From Shewanella surugensis (GTDB lineage Bacteria; Pseudomonadota; Gammaproteobacteria; Enterobacterales; Shewanellaceae), in assembly GCF_023284005.1 (NCBI RefSeq), contig NZ_JAKIKS010000006.1:17393-81392 (forward strand): DNA of 64,000 bases. Reading direction: 5' to 3'. How positions within the stretch are numbered: the first letter of the stretch is position 1; the number at the start of each line of letters is the position of its first letter. This document shows positions 9,284-19,652 of this stretch, piece after piece. The translations under genes and the position numbers were made by a program. The notes under the pieces are model-generated. The model searched no databases. It saw nothing but the letters and a program-made list of their open reading frames with translations, and had not been told where the DNA came from.

Positions 9284-10611
9284 ATGAAACAATCAACATC
9301 GATATTACCAATACTGCTGTCGAGCGTATTATTAATGGCTTGTGACGATAACCAAAAGACCGTTAATAGCACAAGTCAAAATGAAATAGGGGGATCTTCT
9401 CCCGCTTCAATGGTCTCTTCAGTGCCTTTAGCATCATCTGGAGAAAGGTGTGATGGCGTCAGTGCTCCTGCTAGTGATGCGAGTCTTGAAAGTGATGTGT
9501 GTGCTGGCTCTAGCCTACTCTCAATGTAATTGGTTGCCCGCTATGCAGCGAATGAATTTGGTGTCAGTGCCGCTGAAATAGTCGATTACCATGCGAGTTC
9601 AAAACAGATTTTTGTAGTGAATGCCAAAATTGGTCGAGTGGATATACTCGATGGATCGTTATTGGAAACGGCGACGCCGGTGAGTATAGATCAGGCCTTA
9701 TTATTGAATAATTTACTTAAAGTAGCTGATGTTGATGTGGTCAGTGATATTAATTTGTCACGGTTAGGCGGCGTTAATAGTATCAGTATTTATCAAGATT
9801 TATTGGCGGTGGCGGTAGAGCGGGGGGATGAACAAGGCAATGACAAACAAGGTAAAGGCTTGGTCGCTTTTTATCAGTTAAGCGACGACGGTGCCGTGCA
9901 ATATATGCATCAGGTTGAAGTCGGTTATTTACCCGATAATCTCGTGTTTACGCCCAATGGACAGCAATTATTAGTTGCTAATGAAGGTGAGCCAAATGAG
10001 GCATACTCCGTCGATCCTGTGGGGAGTGTGTCTATCTCAATATTGTCGATGGTAGGCCGTTAATGGAAGCGACTCATGTTATGTTTACTGATTTCAATCA
10101 AGGAGGGGATCGCCATAATGAACTCAGTCGTTCGATTAAAATCAATGGTCCCAATGCCAGTGTGGCACAAGACTTATAACCTGAATACATCAGTGTCAGT
10201 GAGGACAGTCGAATGGCTTATGTCAGTTTGCAGGAAAATAATGCCATTGCAAAAATCAATCTACAAACGATGAGCATCGCGTCGATATGGCCACTTGGAT
10301 TGAAAGATTTTGGTCATGTGGACAATGCCATTGATGCTAGCGATAAAGATGACGGTATTGATATTCAGCCTTATACGGGCGTCTTTGGGCTTTATCAGCC
10401 TGACACCATCGCGAGTTACCGCTGGAATGAGGTTGATTTTATTGTGTTAGCCAATGAAGGGGCGGGAGAGATTATGATGGTTTTTTTGAAGAAGTACGTG
10501 TGAAAGATATCTCGCTGAGTACTGCGCATCCTCAGTACCTTGCTGCAGTCCATCGGGAAAGGCAATGAAGTGAGTGGCAGTACCAGTGTTTATCAACTGA
10601 TTAAAGATTAA
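9284..10611 (+). pseudogene. Decayed choice-of-anchor-I-type lipoprotein gene
   Basis: Pieces of one protein follow each other in order. A lipoprotein signal (MKQSTSILPILLSSVLLMAC, lipobox Cys) starts at 9284. After an in-frame TAA at 9527-9529 the same frame continues with ARYAANEFGVSAAEIVDYH, a family hallmark. A frameshift near 10035-10045 moves to the frame DGRPLMEATHVMFTDF. That frame is cut by a TAA at 10177-10179 between DL and PEYISVSEDS, continues through NAIDASDKDDGIDIQPYTG to LANEG, and shifts again near 10467. The rest is internally deleted, jumping to GNEVSGSTSVYQLIKD and a stop at 10609-10611. Two nonsense codons, at least two frameshifts and a deletion leave no function. Intact homologues are beta-propeller-like exported proteins. 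Confidence 0.88.
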
Positions 10612-10660
10612 AGATTAATGAGTGAAGAAGTGTCTACACATTGTGATTGATCTTGAAAAT

Positions 10661-10695
10661 AAACAATCCGCCATCAACTTGATGGCGGATTGTTT
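10661..10695. terminator. Perfect 17-bp hairpin, bidirectional terminator
   Basis: AAACAATCCGCCATCAA (10661-10677) is the exact reverse complement of 10679-10695, with one central base. It lies between the convergent pseudogene and the minus-strand gene at 10727. The flanking T/A runs are short. Confidence 0.7.
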
Positions 10696-10726
10696 ATGTT
10701 AGTTAAAATGGCGTAAACGTGTGAAG

Positions 10727-11107
10727 TTAAAAACCGCGAGGTAATTGGCCTTGACCCGCCAGTTTTTGAAGCCATAACTCTTTTGGCGTTTGCCCCGCTG
10801 ATAGCGTTACGGCATTATGTTGAATGGTTGCGACCTTTATGGTTTTTTTCGCTGCAGATTTCGGCTCGATTTTAGGCGTTGTTTGAGTGTCTTTTTTATT
10901 GGGTATTGCTGTGTCACTCTTTGCTATGTTCGATTCAGTATGGTTAAATTCAGCGAACATGGCCTCTAACTCACTAAAGCGTAAAGATTTACCGCCATCG
11001 ATTTTGTACCAGCTGCCTTTTTGCTCAATAGAGACGGTTTGGCCTTTTTGACTTGATAATAAGCCTTCAAGTTGGCTGATAACTTCTTCTTTGGTCAGTT
11101 TAGACAT
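10727..11107 (-). CDS. Hypothetical protein with charged linker, 126 aa
   Basis: I recognise no named family. Residues 1-52 (SKLTKEEVISQLEGLLS then WYKIDGGKSLRFSELEAMF) look like a small folded domain. Residues about 53-95 are a Lys/Thr/Pro-rich linker, and the end WLQKLAGQGQLPRGF looks like a conserved tail. No signal peptide or membrane segment. The start is ATG; upstream is the divergent Nif3 gene about 220 bp away. A cytosolic accessory protein is the most that can be said. Confidence 0.65.
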   Translation of the reverse strand: MSKLTKEEVISQLEGLLSSQKGQTVSIEQKGSWYKIDGGKSLRFSELEAMFAEFNHTESNIAKSDTAIPNKKDTQTTPKIEPKSAAKKTIKVATIQHNAVTLSAGQTPKELWLQKLAGQGQLPRGF

Positions 11108-11326
11108 AGTGATAACCTGTTAATTTTTTGTGTAAATAACGAATTGGCGTGATTTTATAGGGTAATGCACTCCGATGTCCAATTTTCGATGAAATTCGCC
11201 CCTTTTTCCTTGTGTTTGACGGGTTTTTAAGCAACAAAAGCCAAAGCGTTAAGTACGGGGTAAGTCATAGATAAATAAAATAGATCGGTTACAATAAGGC
11301 TTTATAGTTGGCACTAGGGTGATCTC

Positions 11327-12091
11327 ATGTTGCGTACTGAATTAACGCAGTATTTATCTTCTTTTTTAAATATCAACGCGTTTAAAGATTATGCACCCAA
11401 TGGGCTACAAGTAGAGGGGCGTCGAGAGATCCACACTATTGTTACGGGTGTGACGGCTTGTCAGGCATTGATTGAAGCCGCTATTGCGCTTAAGGCGGAT
11501 GCGATTTTAGTCCATCATGGCTTTTTTTGGAAAAATGAGCCTGAAGTGATCACCGGTATGAAACAAAAACGCATTAAAGCCTTACTTGAAAATGACATCA
11601 ACTTGTACGGTTATCATCTCCCTTTAGATGCACACCCTGAGATCGGCAATAATATTGAGTTAGGTCGTCAATTAGGGCTGCAAAATATAGCGCCTGTCGA
11701 TCATGTAACTGGCGCATCAACCCCCGGATTATTGTGGCGTGGAAAGCTGCCTGAAAAAATGTTGCCGAGTGTTTTTTCCGCGCATTTAAAGGCGGTGCTT
11801 GGCCGCACACCCTTACATTTAGGGGACGAGAGTAAAGTCATGGAAACGGTTGCTTGGTGTACGGGAGGCGCGCAAGATTATATTGATTTAGCCGCGCAAT
11901 TGGACGTTGATGCGTTTATCAGTGGAGAAGCCTCGGAGCGGACTTTTCATTGTGCTATCGAACAAGGTATTCATTATTTTGGCGCAGGTCATCACGCGAC
12001 TGAACGGTATGGTATTCAGGCGCTAGGGCGCCATTTAGAAGCGAAGTTTGGTGTAACACATCACTTTGTCGATATTGATAATCCGGTGTAA
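11327..12091 (+). CDS. Nif3-like dinuclear metal-centre protein (YbgI family)
   Basis: 254 residues, typical for the short bacterial Nif3/YbgI family. Metal-binding signatures are present: ILVHHGFFW near residue 63, GYHLPLDAHPEIGNN near residue 95, and GEASERTFHCAIEQG with GHHATERYG towards the C-terminus. The family forms hexameric rings with two metals per subunit. It is often annotated as GTP cyclohydrolase I type 2, but its cellular role is unsettled. It is transcribed alone, divergent from the hypothetical gene at 10727. Confidence 0.92.
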   Translation: MLRTELTQYLSSFLNINAFKDYAPNGLQVEGRREIHTIVTGVTACQALIEAAIALKADAILVHHGFFWKNEPEVITGMKQKRIKALLENDINLYGYHLPLDAHPEIGNNIELGRQLGLQNIAPVDHVTGASTPGLLWRGKLPEKMLPSVFSAHLKAVLGRTPLHLGDESKVMETVAWCTGGAQDYIDLAAQLDVDAFISGEASERTFHCAIEQGIHYFGAGHHATERYGIQALGRHLEAKFGVTHHFVDIDNPV

Positions 12092-12332
12092 TATGACTTC
12101 TTGGTTAAGCCTTTTAGGCTAGGGTTGATTTTGAGTTGGTTATTGTAATGTTTATGTATACTCGTATAAATATTACCACTGCCTTTAGCTGAAAGTAGTA
12201 GGTGTATTAACGGTTGATGGCTAAAAAATGATAGAAAAGTATAAAATTGATATCGCATAATATTCATAAAAATATAATCTAGAATCAGTATTAACGCTCT
12301 GGTTTAGATTTTATCAATTTTATGAGGATATT

Positions 12333-14840
12333 ATGACAACGATAAGCCCTTCCGCTACCAGTTTTTTACACAATATTGAACTCGACTTGTCAAATTCCCA
12401 ACTAACTGATTCCAATCGATTTAATGATTTCAATGATTTATTCTGTGAAGACTTTGTTACCTCGGAAGACTTTTTAGAAGGAAACTTTGCCGATACTTTT
12501 GAGACCTTGAAAAGCTTTGCAAAAAATAATGATCCTGAGAGTGTAGATATATTGTGTCAGTTAACCGCAAGAAGTGATGAGCTAGGGAAAGCGGCAACGA
12601 ATGCGCTAATGGAGGTGAGGCAGTTATCTGAAGAAGGGACTCACAGACGGGAGCTGATAGACAATCGTTGTTTAAATTTGTATGAAACATGCAGAAATAA
12701 TGAAGCCAATTATGATTTTCCTCAAGTTAAGCAACTTAGCAAGGGAATGCTGAATATTATTTTAGATACAAAATTATCAACTGAAACCATTTTATCAGAA
12801 GATACACAAGATTTAATGCAGTTGATAGCGCAGCCCGATATTGAGCCGTCACAAATTCGCGATCTTGCTTCATTAACAGGGGGAGAGTGGCAGCGCTACG
12901 AAGCCAATAATCAGCCGATAAAAGGTGAGGTGATTGAAAGAGCGTTTGGAGCCAGAGGTGATCGAAATGAAATCAGTGATAACATGTCGGGGATATCAGT
13001 TGGCCAGATGGAAACTGATGAAACAGAGACTGACACAACCAGTGTGACACAATCTATTGTAACAAGTGATACACAATCTACAGCCACTTCACGTACGTCA
13101 TCTTTAAGCAGCACGACATCAGTATCGAGCAGTTTTATCCCGCAGCAAACTGCCATCACACCCATTACATTAAGTGAGACACAGAGCCAAATGAGTGACT
13201 CATTAGTGGGAGCCTTTGAACGATTAGAAATACAAAGTGATATCAGCAGTGATACGAATAGCAGTAGTATGAGTTCATCTTTGAGTTCCAGCGTATCTGT
13301 ATCAACGGTTAGCACTGATAATCCTGTCGATTTTAACCCTATGCTTATGCTACAAGGTCAATCATTACGTGCTCAAAATGCTCCTATTGTATTATTGCCG
13401 AAAATGACCTTAAGCGACTTATTTCGTTTAACTGGGGAAGATGTCTCTAATTGTGAAAGAACCAATGATTTACTCATGAATAAGAGCGAGTTAAATAATA
13501 ATGACGCTGAATTGGCAAGAACGTTACATTCTGAATTACAGTCTGCACAGCTGGAATTTTTACTGAACTCTCAAGTGCCAATACAAGCGGTGGACAATCT
13601 TTCAGGTGTATCAGAGCCTGTTAGCCAAATGAGTGATGAAGACAAATTGATATTGGAAACGTTAAATCTTAATAAAGTAAGAGACTATTTTCATTTAATT
13701 GAGTTAACCGGTGAGTCATTGGAAAACGCACCTCGCGCGACGGCATTGCTGCAATCTAACCAATTGAAACCTATGTCTAATGCACATGATTTTTTAAATG
13801 ATCCAAGAGTATTAATGCAGGTAGGAGATTTAAATAACATAGAGTCATTAGCGGAAGAACAATTTAGATCAGGGCTATTTTCAACGGATGGTGAACGACG
13901 TCCACCGATCACGATTAGATCGAGTTATACACTAGATGAAACAGTTATACAGAGTGATGGACGTTGGGTTGATGAACCTCGCCAACGCACAGAAGGTACA
14001 TATTATGCTGTTAAAACCATTGATAGTGGTGATTGCTCAATTGCCAGTATCGGCCTCGATCCGAACGAGGTGAGAACGAAGCATTATGCAGAAACAATGA
14101 TCCAGACGATTATTCAAAATGGTAGTGTGGAACAAAAAGAGCAATTATTATTCAGCCTGACAGGCGTGCAAACTGCAATTAATGAGGTTGAAGTGACTCG
14201 ACTAAATGCAGTATCTAATGCTACCTTAGAGAGTCTACTGGCGCTAGATATGACACCAGTGATAAATCGTTTAGTGACTAGTGATGTTCAGTTAACTCCT
14301 CGTGAGTTAAAACTTGTTGCTGCTCTTGGTTTCAATGTTAAAGAGCTAAGAACGGAGTCTAATGTAAAGCAAGGATTAGAACATATTATTAATAATGGGA
14401 ATATTGTTGAAAAACAGCAATTGTTGTTGAGTTTAAAGAATGTTGCAACTGAACTTAGAAAAGCTAAAGAGTCTGAGTTGTTAGCATTAATCAGTGCTAG
14501 CGTGGAGGATGTACCAAATTTAGATATGACTATATTAATAGAAAGGTTGTCAACGCCAGGGCTATACCTAACCCCGCAAGAATTAGGCCTAGTGGCTGCG
14601 AAAGAAAACATGAAGCTTGTTTTAGTGGGGCTAACACATCAGGATATTCGTAAAATGGATAATTTTACCGATATGCAAACAGTTCAAACCACGACTATGA
14701 CTCAGGAATTAGGGGATAAGAATAGTCAAACGGTTAAACATGTATTGATGTCGCCAAATTCTCCTTCAATCAATGCTAATAAGCAAACGCACTTTTCGAC
14801 TTTACAGGTGATAGAAGAAAACGTCACGCAACTGCGTTAA
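12333..14840 (+). CDS. Large repeat-containing protein with OTU-like GDC motif, 835 aa
   Basis: I do not recognise a named family. No signal peptide or membrane segment is visible. About residues 231-330 are a Ser/Thr-rich linker. Two copies of a short module follow (DLFRLTGEDVSNCERTNDLL from 362; HLIELTGESLENAPRATALL from 454). Residues 563-573 read DSGDCSIASIG, similar to the DGDC/DGNC catalytic-cysteine motif of OTU-like proteases and effector proteins, with Cys568. Behind it come two copies of a roughly 90-residue helical unit (from 585 and from 681), sharing NGxxxEKxQLL and LTPxELxLVAA. The gene has its own ribosome site (ATGAGGAT before the ATG), follows a 240-bp gap and ends in a terminator. 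It splits an otherwise housekeeping neighbourhood. An effector-like role is inference. Confidence 0.8.
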   Translation: MTTISPSATSFLHNIELDLSNSQLTDSNRFNDFNDLFCEDFVTSEDFLEGNFADTFETLKSFAKNNDPESVDILCQLTARSDELGKAATNALMEVRQLSEEGTHRRELIDNRCLNLYETCRNNEANYDFPQVKQLSKGMLNIILDTKLSTETILSEDTQDLMQLIAQPDIEPSQIRDLASLTGGEWQRYEANNQPIKGEVIERAFGARGDRNEISDNMSGISVGQMETDETETDTTSVTQSIVTSDTQSTATSRTSSLSSTTSVSSSFIPQQTAITPITLSETQSQMSDSLVGAFERLEIQSDISSDTNSSSMSSSLSSSVSVSTVSTDNPVDFNPMLMLQGQSLRAQNAPIVLLPKMTLSDLFRLTGEDVSNCERTNDLLMNKSELNNNDAELARTLHSELQSAQLEFLLNSQVPIQAVDNLSGVSEPVSQMSDEDKLILETLNLNKVRDYFHLIELTGESLENAPRATALLQSNQLKPMSNAHDFLNDPRVLMQVGDLNNIESLAEEQFRSGLFSTDGERRPPITIRSSYTLDETVIQSDGRWVDEPRQRTEGTYYAVKTIDSGDCSIASIGLDPNEVRTKHYAETMIQTIIQNGSVEQKEQLLFSLTGVQTAINEVEVTRLNAVSNATLESLLALDMTPVINRLVTSDVQLTPRELKLVAALGFNVKELRTESNVKQGLEHIINNGNIVEKQQLLLSLKNVATELRKAKESELLALISASVEDVPNLDMTILIERLSTPGLYLTPQELGLVAAKENMKLVLVGLTHQDIRKMDNFTDMQTVQTTTMTQELGDKNSQTVKHVLMSPNSPSINANKQTHFSTLQVIEENVTQLR

Positions 14841-14907
14841 TTTCCTTTATGGGCTATTAATCGATAACATATGATGAGATGACAGGTTATCGATATAGCG
14901 AAGAAAT

Positions 14908-14945
14908 AAAAAGCCGCTCAATGATATTGCATTGAGCGGCTTTTT
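14908..14945. terminator. Bidirectional intrinsic terminator
   Basis: AAAAAGCCGCTCAATG (14908-14923) pairs with CATTGAGCGGCTTTTT (14930-14945), loop ATATTG, followed by further T. It separates the convergent 835-aa gene and metG. Confidence 0.9.
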
Positions 14946-14967
14946 TATCGGCGATAAAAATTGGGTG

Positions 14968-17037
14968 TTATTTCACTTTCATACCCGGCTTGGCGCCCTC
15001 ATGGGGCTCCATGATCCATAAATCTTTTCCGCCAGGGCCTGCGGCTAATACCATGCCTTCTGAGGTACCAAAACGCATCTCCCGTGGGGCGAGGTTAGCG
15101 ACCATTACCGTCAGTTTACCTTCGAGATCTTCAGGCGCATAAGCAGACTTAATGCCGGCAAAGACTTGTTTGGTTTCGCCGCCTAAATCCAGCTCTAATC
15201 GCAGCAATTTTTTCGCATCTTTAACATGTTCCGCTTTGGCGATACGTGCGATACGTAGATCGATTTTAGCGAAATCATCAAAACTGATTTCAGGACTGAT
15301 CGGCTCTTGTTCGAGAGGAGACAAGTGTGAAGCAGGTGTGTCTTTCTTTTCAGCTGCACTTCCTTCGTTACTTGCATCGCTAGTCACTTGCAGGTTTTCC
15401 GTCGATGCATCGATGATGGCTTGAATATTTTTCATATCTACACGTTGCATTAAGGCTTTAAAGGGCTTGATTTCATGCCCGCTAAGATCTTGATTCAAAT
15501 TATCCCAAGTGAGCTTGAGCTGTAAGAAACCTTCAACATCATTGGCAAGTTGCGGCAATACCGGTTTAAGGTAAGTGCACAAAATACGAAACAAGTTCAA
15601 GGCATGACTGCACACTTGATGGGCTCGCTCTTGGCTTTCTTCTTGTTTGATTAACTGCCAAGGAGCGGCTTCAGCCACAAAGGCATTGGCAAGATCGGCA
15701 AGGGCCATAATTTCACGCATACCTTTGCCGTACTCACGCGTTTCATAAAAATCAGCAATAACATTCTGTTTAGCTAAAAAGGTTTCAGTCAAGCTGTTAT
15801 CAGTGACTTTTGCGAGTTTGCCATCGAAGCGCTTGCTAATGAAACCGGCAGTACGGGAAGCGAGGTTCACTAGCTTACCGACAAGATCGGAGTTCACTCT
15901 TTGGGCAAAATCTTCGAGGTTTAAGTCTAAGTCATCGATACGACTGCTCAGTTTAGCGGCGTAGTAATAACGCAAATATTCTGGGTGCAAATTATCTAAA
16001 TAAGTGCGGGCTTTAATAAAGGTGCCTTTGGATTTAGACATTTTAGCACCATTGACCGTGACATAGCCGTGTGCATAAACGCTAGTGGGTTTACGAAGGT
16101 CTGCACCTTCTAACATAGCAGGCCAAAATAGGCTGTGGAAATAGACAATGTCTTTACCGATGAAGTGGTACAGTTCTGCCGTAGAGTCTTTGGCCCAAAA
16201 GTCATCAAAATTAATATCACCGCGTTTGTCACACAGGTTTTTAAACGAACCCATGTAGCCAATAGGGGCGTCTAACCAGACATAGAAGAACTTGCCAGGT
16301 GCATCAGGGATTTCAAAGCCAAAATAGGGAGAATCACGGGAGATATCCCATTGTTTTAGGCCTTGTTCAAACCATTCTGCGAGTTTATTGGCCATTTCAA
16401 TTTGTAAAGAACCGGAGTTTATCCACTCTTTTAACATGCCTTCGAATGCCGGTAAGTCAAAGAAGAAATGCTCAGAGTCTTTCATGATAGGCGTCGCGCC
16501 TGAGACGGCAGATTTTGGATTGATTAAATCTGTGGTGGTATAAGTGGCGCCGCAATTATCACAATTATCACCGTATTGGTCGTCTGAATGGCAACGAGGG
16601 CAGGTGCCTTTGACGAAGCGATCAGGTAAAAACATCGATTTTTCAGGATCGAATAACTGTGAAATGGTTTTGGTTTTGATGTAGCCGCCGTCACGAAGCT
16701 TTAGATAAATCTGACTAGCAAGGGCTTTATTTTCTTCACTGTGTGTGCTGTGAAAATTATCAAATTGAATATTGAAATCAGCAAAATCTTGTTGATGCTC
16801 TGCTTGCACTTGCGCAATCATGGCTTCAGGTGCGAGCCCCATTTGCTGTGCTTTTAGCATGATCGGTGTGCCATGGGCATCATCTGCACAAATATAATAA
16901 CATTCGTGTCCACGTAATTTTTGATAGCGTGACCAGATGTCTGTTTGAATATATTCCAACATATGCCCTAAGTGTATGGGGCCATTGGCATAGGGAAGTG
17001 CACTTGTCACTAAGATTTTACGTTGTGAATTAGCCAT
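14968..17037 (-). CDS. metG: Methionyl-tRNA synthetase
   Basis: 689 residues from the ATG at 17037 ([19 protein letters not shown]). A 24-codon upstream extension has no family likeness and is excluded. The class I catalytic core shows the HIGH-type motif HLGH, a four-cysteine zinc knuckle ([17 protein letters not shown]) and KMSKS. The last about 110 residues, from [11 protein letters not shown] to the end, form the appended tRNA-binding/dimerisation domain (EMAP-II type), so this is the long two-domain enzyme. It charges tRNA-Met with methionine. It diverges from mrp, an arrangement seen in many gammaproteobacteria. Confidence 0.98.
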   Translation of the reverse strand: MANSQRKILVTSALPYANGPIHLGHMLEYIQTDIWSRYQKLRGHECYYICADDAHGTPIMLKAQQMGLAPEAMIAQVQAEHQQDFADFNIQFDNFHSTHSEENKALASQIYLKLRDGGYIKTKTISQLFDPEKSMFLPDRFVKGTCPRCHSDDQYGDNCDNCGATYTTTDLINPKSAVSGATPIMKDSEHFFFDLPAFEGMLKEWINSGSLQIEMANKLAEWFEQGLKQWDISRDSPYFGFEIPDAPGKFFYVWLDAPIGYMGSFKNLCDKRGDINFDDFWAKDSTAELYHFIGKDIVYFHSLFWPAMLEGADLRKPTSVYAHGYVTVNGAKMSKSKGTFIKARTYLDNLHPEYLRYYYAAKLSSRIDDLDLNLEDFAQRVNSDLVGKLVNLASRTAGFISKRFDGKLAKVTDNSLTETFLAKQNVIADFYETREYGKGMREIMALADLANAFVAEAAPWQLIKQEESQERAHQVCSHALNLFRILCTYLKPVLPQLANDVEGFLQLKLTWDNLNQDLSGHEIKPFKALMQRVDMKNIQAIIDASTENLQVTSDASNEGSAAEKKDTPASHLSPLEQEPISPEISFDDFAKIDLRIARIAKAEHVKDAKKLLRLELDLGGETKQVFAGIKSAYAPEDLEGKLTVMVANLAPREMRFGTSEGMVLAAGPGGKDLWIMEPHEGAKPGMKVK

Positions 17038-17196
17038 CTTGTCTCTAAATCGTTGGGTGCTCAAAAGTATGGCGTAGATACTAACCGATCCTGCGGAGAC
17101 TTTCATCAAAAGCTGACGTAAGTGGGTTAAATCTAGACTAATGTTTGGCTCAATATCTGCTACAATTGCACAACTTTTATTTTAGGGAGTGATATT

Positions 17197-18306
17197 TTGC
17201 CTTCATTTCACCGAGAATTCTCACTAAGCGATGCTTTACTAACCCCTGTATTAAGCCGCTTAGAGTCGATAAAGGATGATCATCTTGGTCTGAGTCTATT
17301 AGATGCTGATCTGATCAGAGACTTGGTGCTCAAAGGTAAATGCCTTGAAATACATTTAGTTTATCCTTATCCCTGCCAAACCCGTATTCCGGCTATTGAA
17401 CAAGCATTAAATGCGGCATTAACTTCATTAACTGAAATCGATGCAGTGAAATGTCACATTGACTTTGAATTTACTGTACAATCTTCGCCGGTTAAGGCAC
17501 CGATTGAGAACGTAAAGCAAGTGATTGCAGTGGCATCGGGTAAAGGGGGGGTGGGTAAATCCACCACCGCGGTGAATTTAGCGTTAGCCTTAGCGGCCGA
17601 AGGGGCAAAGGTGGGGCTGTTAGATGCGGACATTTATGGTCCTTCTATCCCTATTATGCTGGGGATCCCTCATTTTAAGCCAGTATCACCCGATGGTAAG
17701 GTGATGATCCCTGCGAAGGTTCACGGTATTGTGGCCCAATCGATAGGGTTTATTATTGATGGAGAACAAGCCGCTGTGTGGCGAGGGCCTATGGCTGCAG
17801 GGGCGTTAGTGCAATTGATTAACGAGACCCAATGGCCAGAACTTGATTATATGGTGATTGATTTACCACCAGGGACAGGCGATATTCAGTTAACCTTGTC
17901 ACAGAAAGTGCCCTTAAATGGGGTTGTTATTGTGACGACGCCTCAAGATATCGCATTGGCCGATGCCCAAAAAGGCATCAATATGTTCCAAAAGGTGAAT
18001 GTTCCCGTTTTGGGGATTGTGGAAAATATGAGTTTTCACCTTTGTAGCCAATGTGGTCATCAAGAGCATCCATTTGGTCGCGACGGCGGTCAAAAAATGG
18101 CGACACGGTATGGATTACCGTTATTGGGGCAATTACCATTAATATTGACTATCCGTGAAGACATGGATAAAGGGTTACCCAGTGTGGTGGCGACACCGCA
18201 CAATGATATTGCTCAGTTGTACCTAGCCATTGCTAGGCAAGTGGGTGCAGAGCTTGCGCTGACTAAAGCGCAACCATCCGTTTCTATTAGTATGTCAGAC
18301 GAATAA
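17197..18306 (+). CDS. mrp: Mrp/ApbC iron-sulfur cluster carrier P-loop ATPase
   Basis: 369 residues. A short N-terminal DUF59-like region precedes the deviant Walker A GKGGVGKS near residue 114. DADIYGPS and DYMVIDLPPGTGD are Mrp-family signatures, and CSQC (residues about 284-287) is the CxxC that bridges the Fe-S cluster in the dimer. The protein receives and transfers Fe-S clusters to apoproteins in the cytosol. The start is TTG at 17197 with AGGGAG at 17184-17189. It is divergent from metG and leads the udk-dcd run, with 15 bp before udk. Confidence 0.95.
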   Translation: MPSFHREFSLSDALLTPVLSRLESIKDDHLGLSLLDADLIRDLVLKGKCLEIHLVYPYPCQTRIPAIEQALNAALTSLTEIDAVKCHIDFEFTVQSSPVKAPIENVKQVIAVASGKGGVGKSTTAVNLALALAAEGAKVGLLDADIYGPSIPIMLGIPHFKPVSPDGKVMIPAKVHGIVAQSIGFIIDGEQAAVWRGPMAAGALVQLINETQWPELDYMVIDLPPGTGDIQLTLSQKVPLNGVVIVTTPQDIALADAQKGINMFQKVNVPVLGIVENMSFHLCSQCGHQEHPFGRDGGQKMATRYGLPLLGQLPLILTIREDMDKGLPSVVATPHNDIAQLYLAIARQVGAELALTKAQPSVSISMSDE

Positions 18307-18321
18307 GGGTTTAGAACACAA

Positions 18322-18960
18322 ATGAATTCACAGCAGTGTGTGATTATTGGGATTGCAGGGGCATCCGCGTCAGGTAAAAGTCTAATTGCTAAAACGATTT
18401 TCGAAGAGTTATGCAGTGATCTGGGAACAGATCAAATTGACGTCATTTCAGAAGATGCTTATTATCGCGATCAAAGCCATTTGTCGATGGAACAACGTGT
18501 ATTGACAAATTATGATCATCCTAAAGCATTGGATCATGAGCTTCTATGCCTACACTTACAACAGCTTAAAGACGGAAAGTCGGCTGATATTCCCGTTTAT
18601 AGCTACAAAGAACACACTCGAACGAATAAAACGATATCATTGACACCGAAAAAAGTGATTATTTTAGAAGGGATCTTGTTACTGACAAATCCTGAATTGC
18701 GTCAGTTGATGGATGCGAGCGTGTTCATGGATACACCGCTGGATATTTGCTTCATGCGCCGTCTATCTCGTGATGTGGCCGAGCGGGGACGGACCATGCA
18801 ATCTGTCATGTCTCAGTATACCGAAACTGTTCGTCCCATGTTTTTGCAGTTTATTGAACCTTCTAAACAATATGCCGATATCATCGTTCCTCGTGGCGGT
18901 AAGAACCGAATTGCGACCGATATATTAAAGGCAAGAATTCAACATTTACTCGCAAAATAA
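18322..18960 (+). CDS. udk: Uridine kinase
   Basis: 212 residues. The P-loop GASASGKS is at residues 13-20. [15 protein letters not shown] and YSYKEHTR are the nucleoside-binding signatures of uridine/cytidine kinases. It phosphorylates uridine and cytidine to UMP and CMP for pyrimidine salvage. It follows mrp by 15 bp and precedes dcd by 31 bp, so the three are likely cotranscribed. Length matches the family (about 213). Confidence 0.96.
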   Translation: MNSQQCVIIGIAGASASGKSLIAKTIFEELCSDLGTDQIDVISEDAYYRDQSHLSMEQRVLTNYDHPKALDHELLCLHLQQLKDGKSADIPVYSYKEHTRTNKTISLTPKKVIILEGILLLTNPELRQLMDASVFMDTPLDICFMRRLSRDVAERGRTMQSVMSQYTETVRPMFLQFIEPSKQYADIIVPRGGKNRIATDILKARIQHLLAK

Positions 18961-18991
18961 CGGCTAAAGTGATTGTAGAGGATTATGGAAT

Positions 18992-19573
18992 ATGCGTTTA
19001 ACCGATATTGAAATAGAAGCGTGCTTAGATGATGGCTCGATTGTTATGGAGCCTCGTCCAAGTTCGGATGCGATAAGTGGTGTGAGTGTTGATGTTAAAC
19101 TGGGTAACCAGTTTCGCGTGTTTAAGGATCATACCGCGCCCTTTATTGATCTCAGTGGCCCTAGCGTTGAAATGCAGGCCGCACTCGACAGAGTGATGAG
19201 CGAGAAGATAATCATTGCCGAGGATGAATCTTTTTTCCTTCATCCCGGAGAGTTAGCGCTATCGATTACCCATGAAAATGTGACCTTGCCTGCTGATATT
19301 GTTGGCTGGTTAGATGGGCGTTCATCATTGGCTCGATTAGGGTTGATGGTGCATGTCACCGCGCACCGTATCGATCCGGGTTGGCAAGGTAAAATCGTGC
19401 TTGAGTTTTTTAATAGTGGCAAATTGCCCTTAGCACTAAAGCCTTTGATGACCATTGGTGCGTTGAACTTTGAGCGTTTAAGCCATGATGTTGCGAAACC
19501 TTATAACACGCGTAAAAGTGCCAAATATAAAGATCAACAAGAAGCGGTTGCAAGTCGCATTAGTCAGGATTAA
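18992..19573 (+). CDS. dcd: dCTP deaminase
   Basis: 193 residues, the standard length. Signatures are [22 protein letters not shown] and [13 protein letters not shown], the last carrying the catalytic and nucleotide-binding loop of the trimeric dCTP deaminase/dUTPase superfamily. It converts dCTP to dUTP, feeding dTMP synthesis, which links functionally with udk upstream and tmk downstream. The ribosome site is GAGGAT before the ATG at 18992. Confidence 0.97.
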   Translation: MRLTDIEIEACLDDGSIVMEPRPSSDAISGVSVDVKLGNQFRVFKDHTAPFIDLSGPSVEMQAALDRVMSEKIIIAEDESFFLHPGELALSITHENVTLPADIVGWLDGRSSLARLGLMVHVTAHRIDPGWQGKIVLEFFNSGKLPLALKPLMTIGALNFERLSHDVAKPYNTRKSAKYKDQQEAVASRISQD

Positions 19574-19652
19574 CGAATAGAGAGTCAGATATCGAGTATC
19601 AAGATAACGGATTCAAGATGGCTCATTCAGTATCATTAATTCAGAGTAACGA

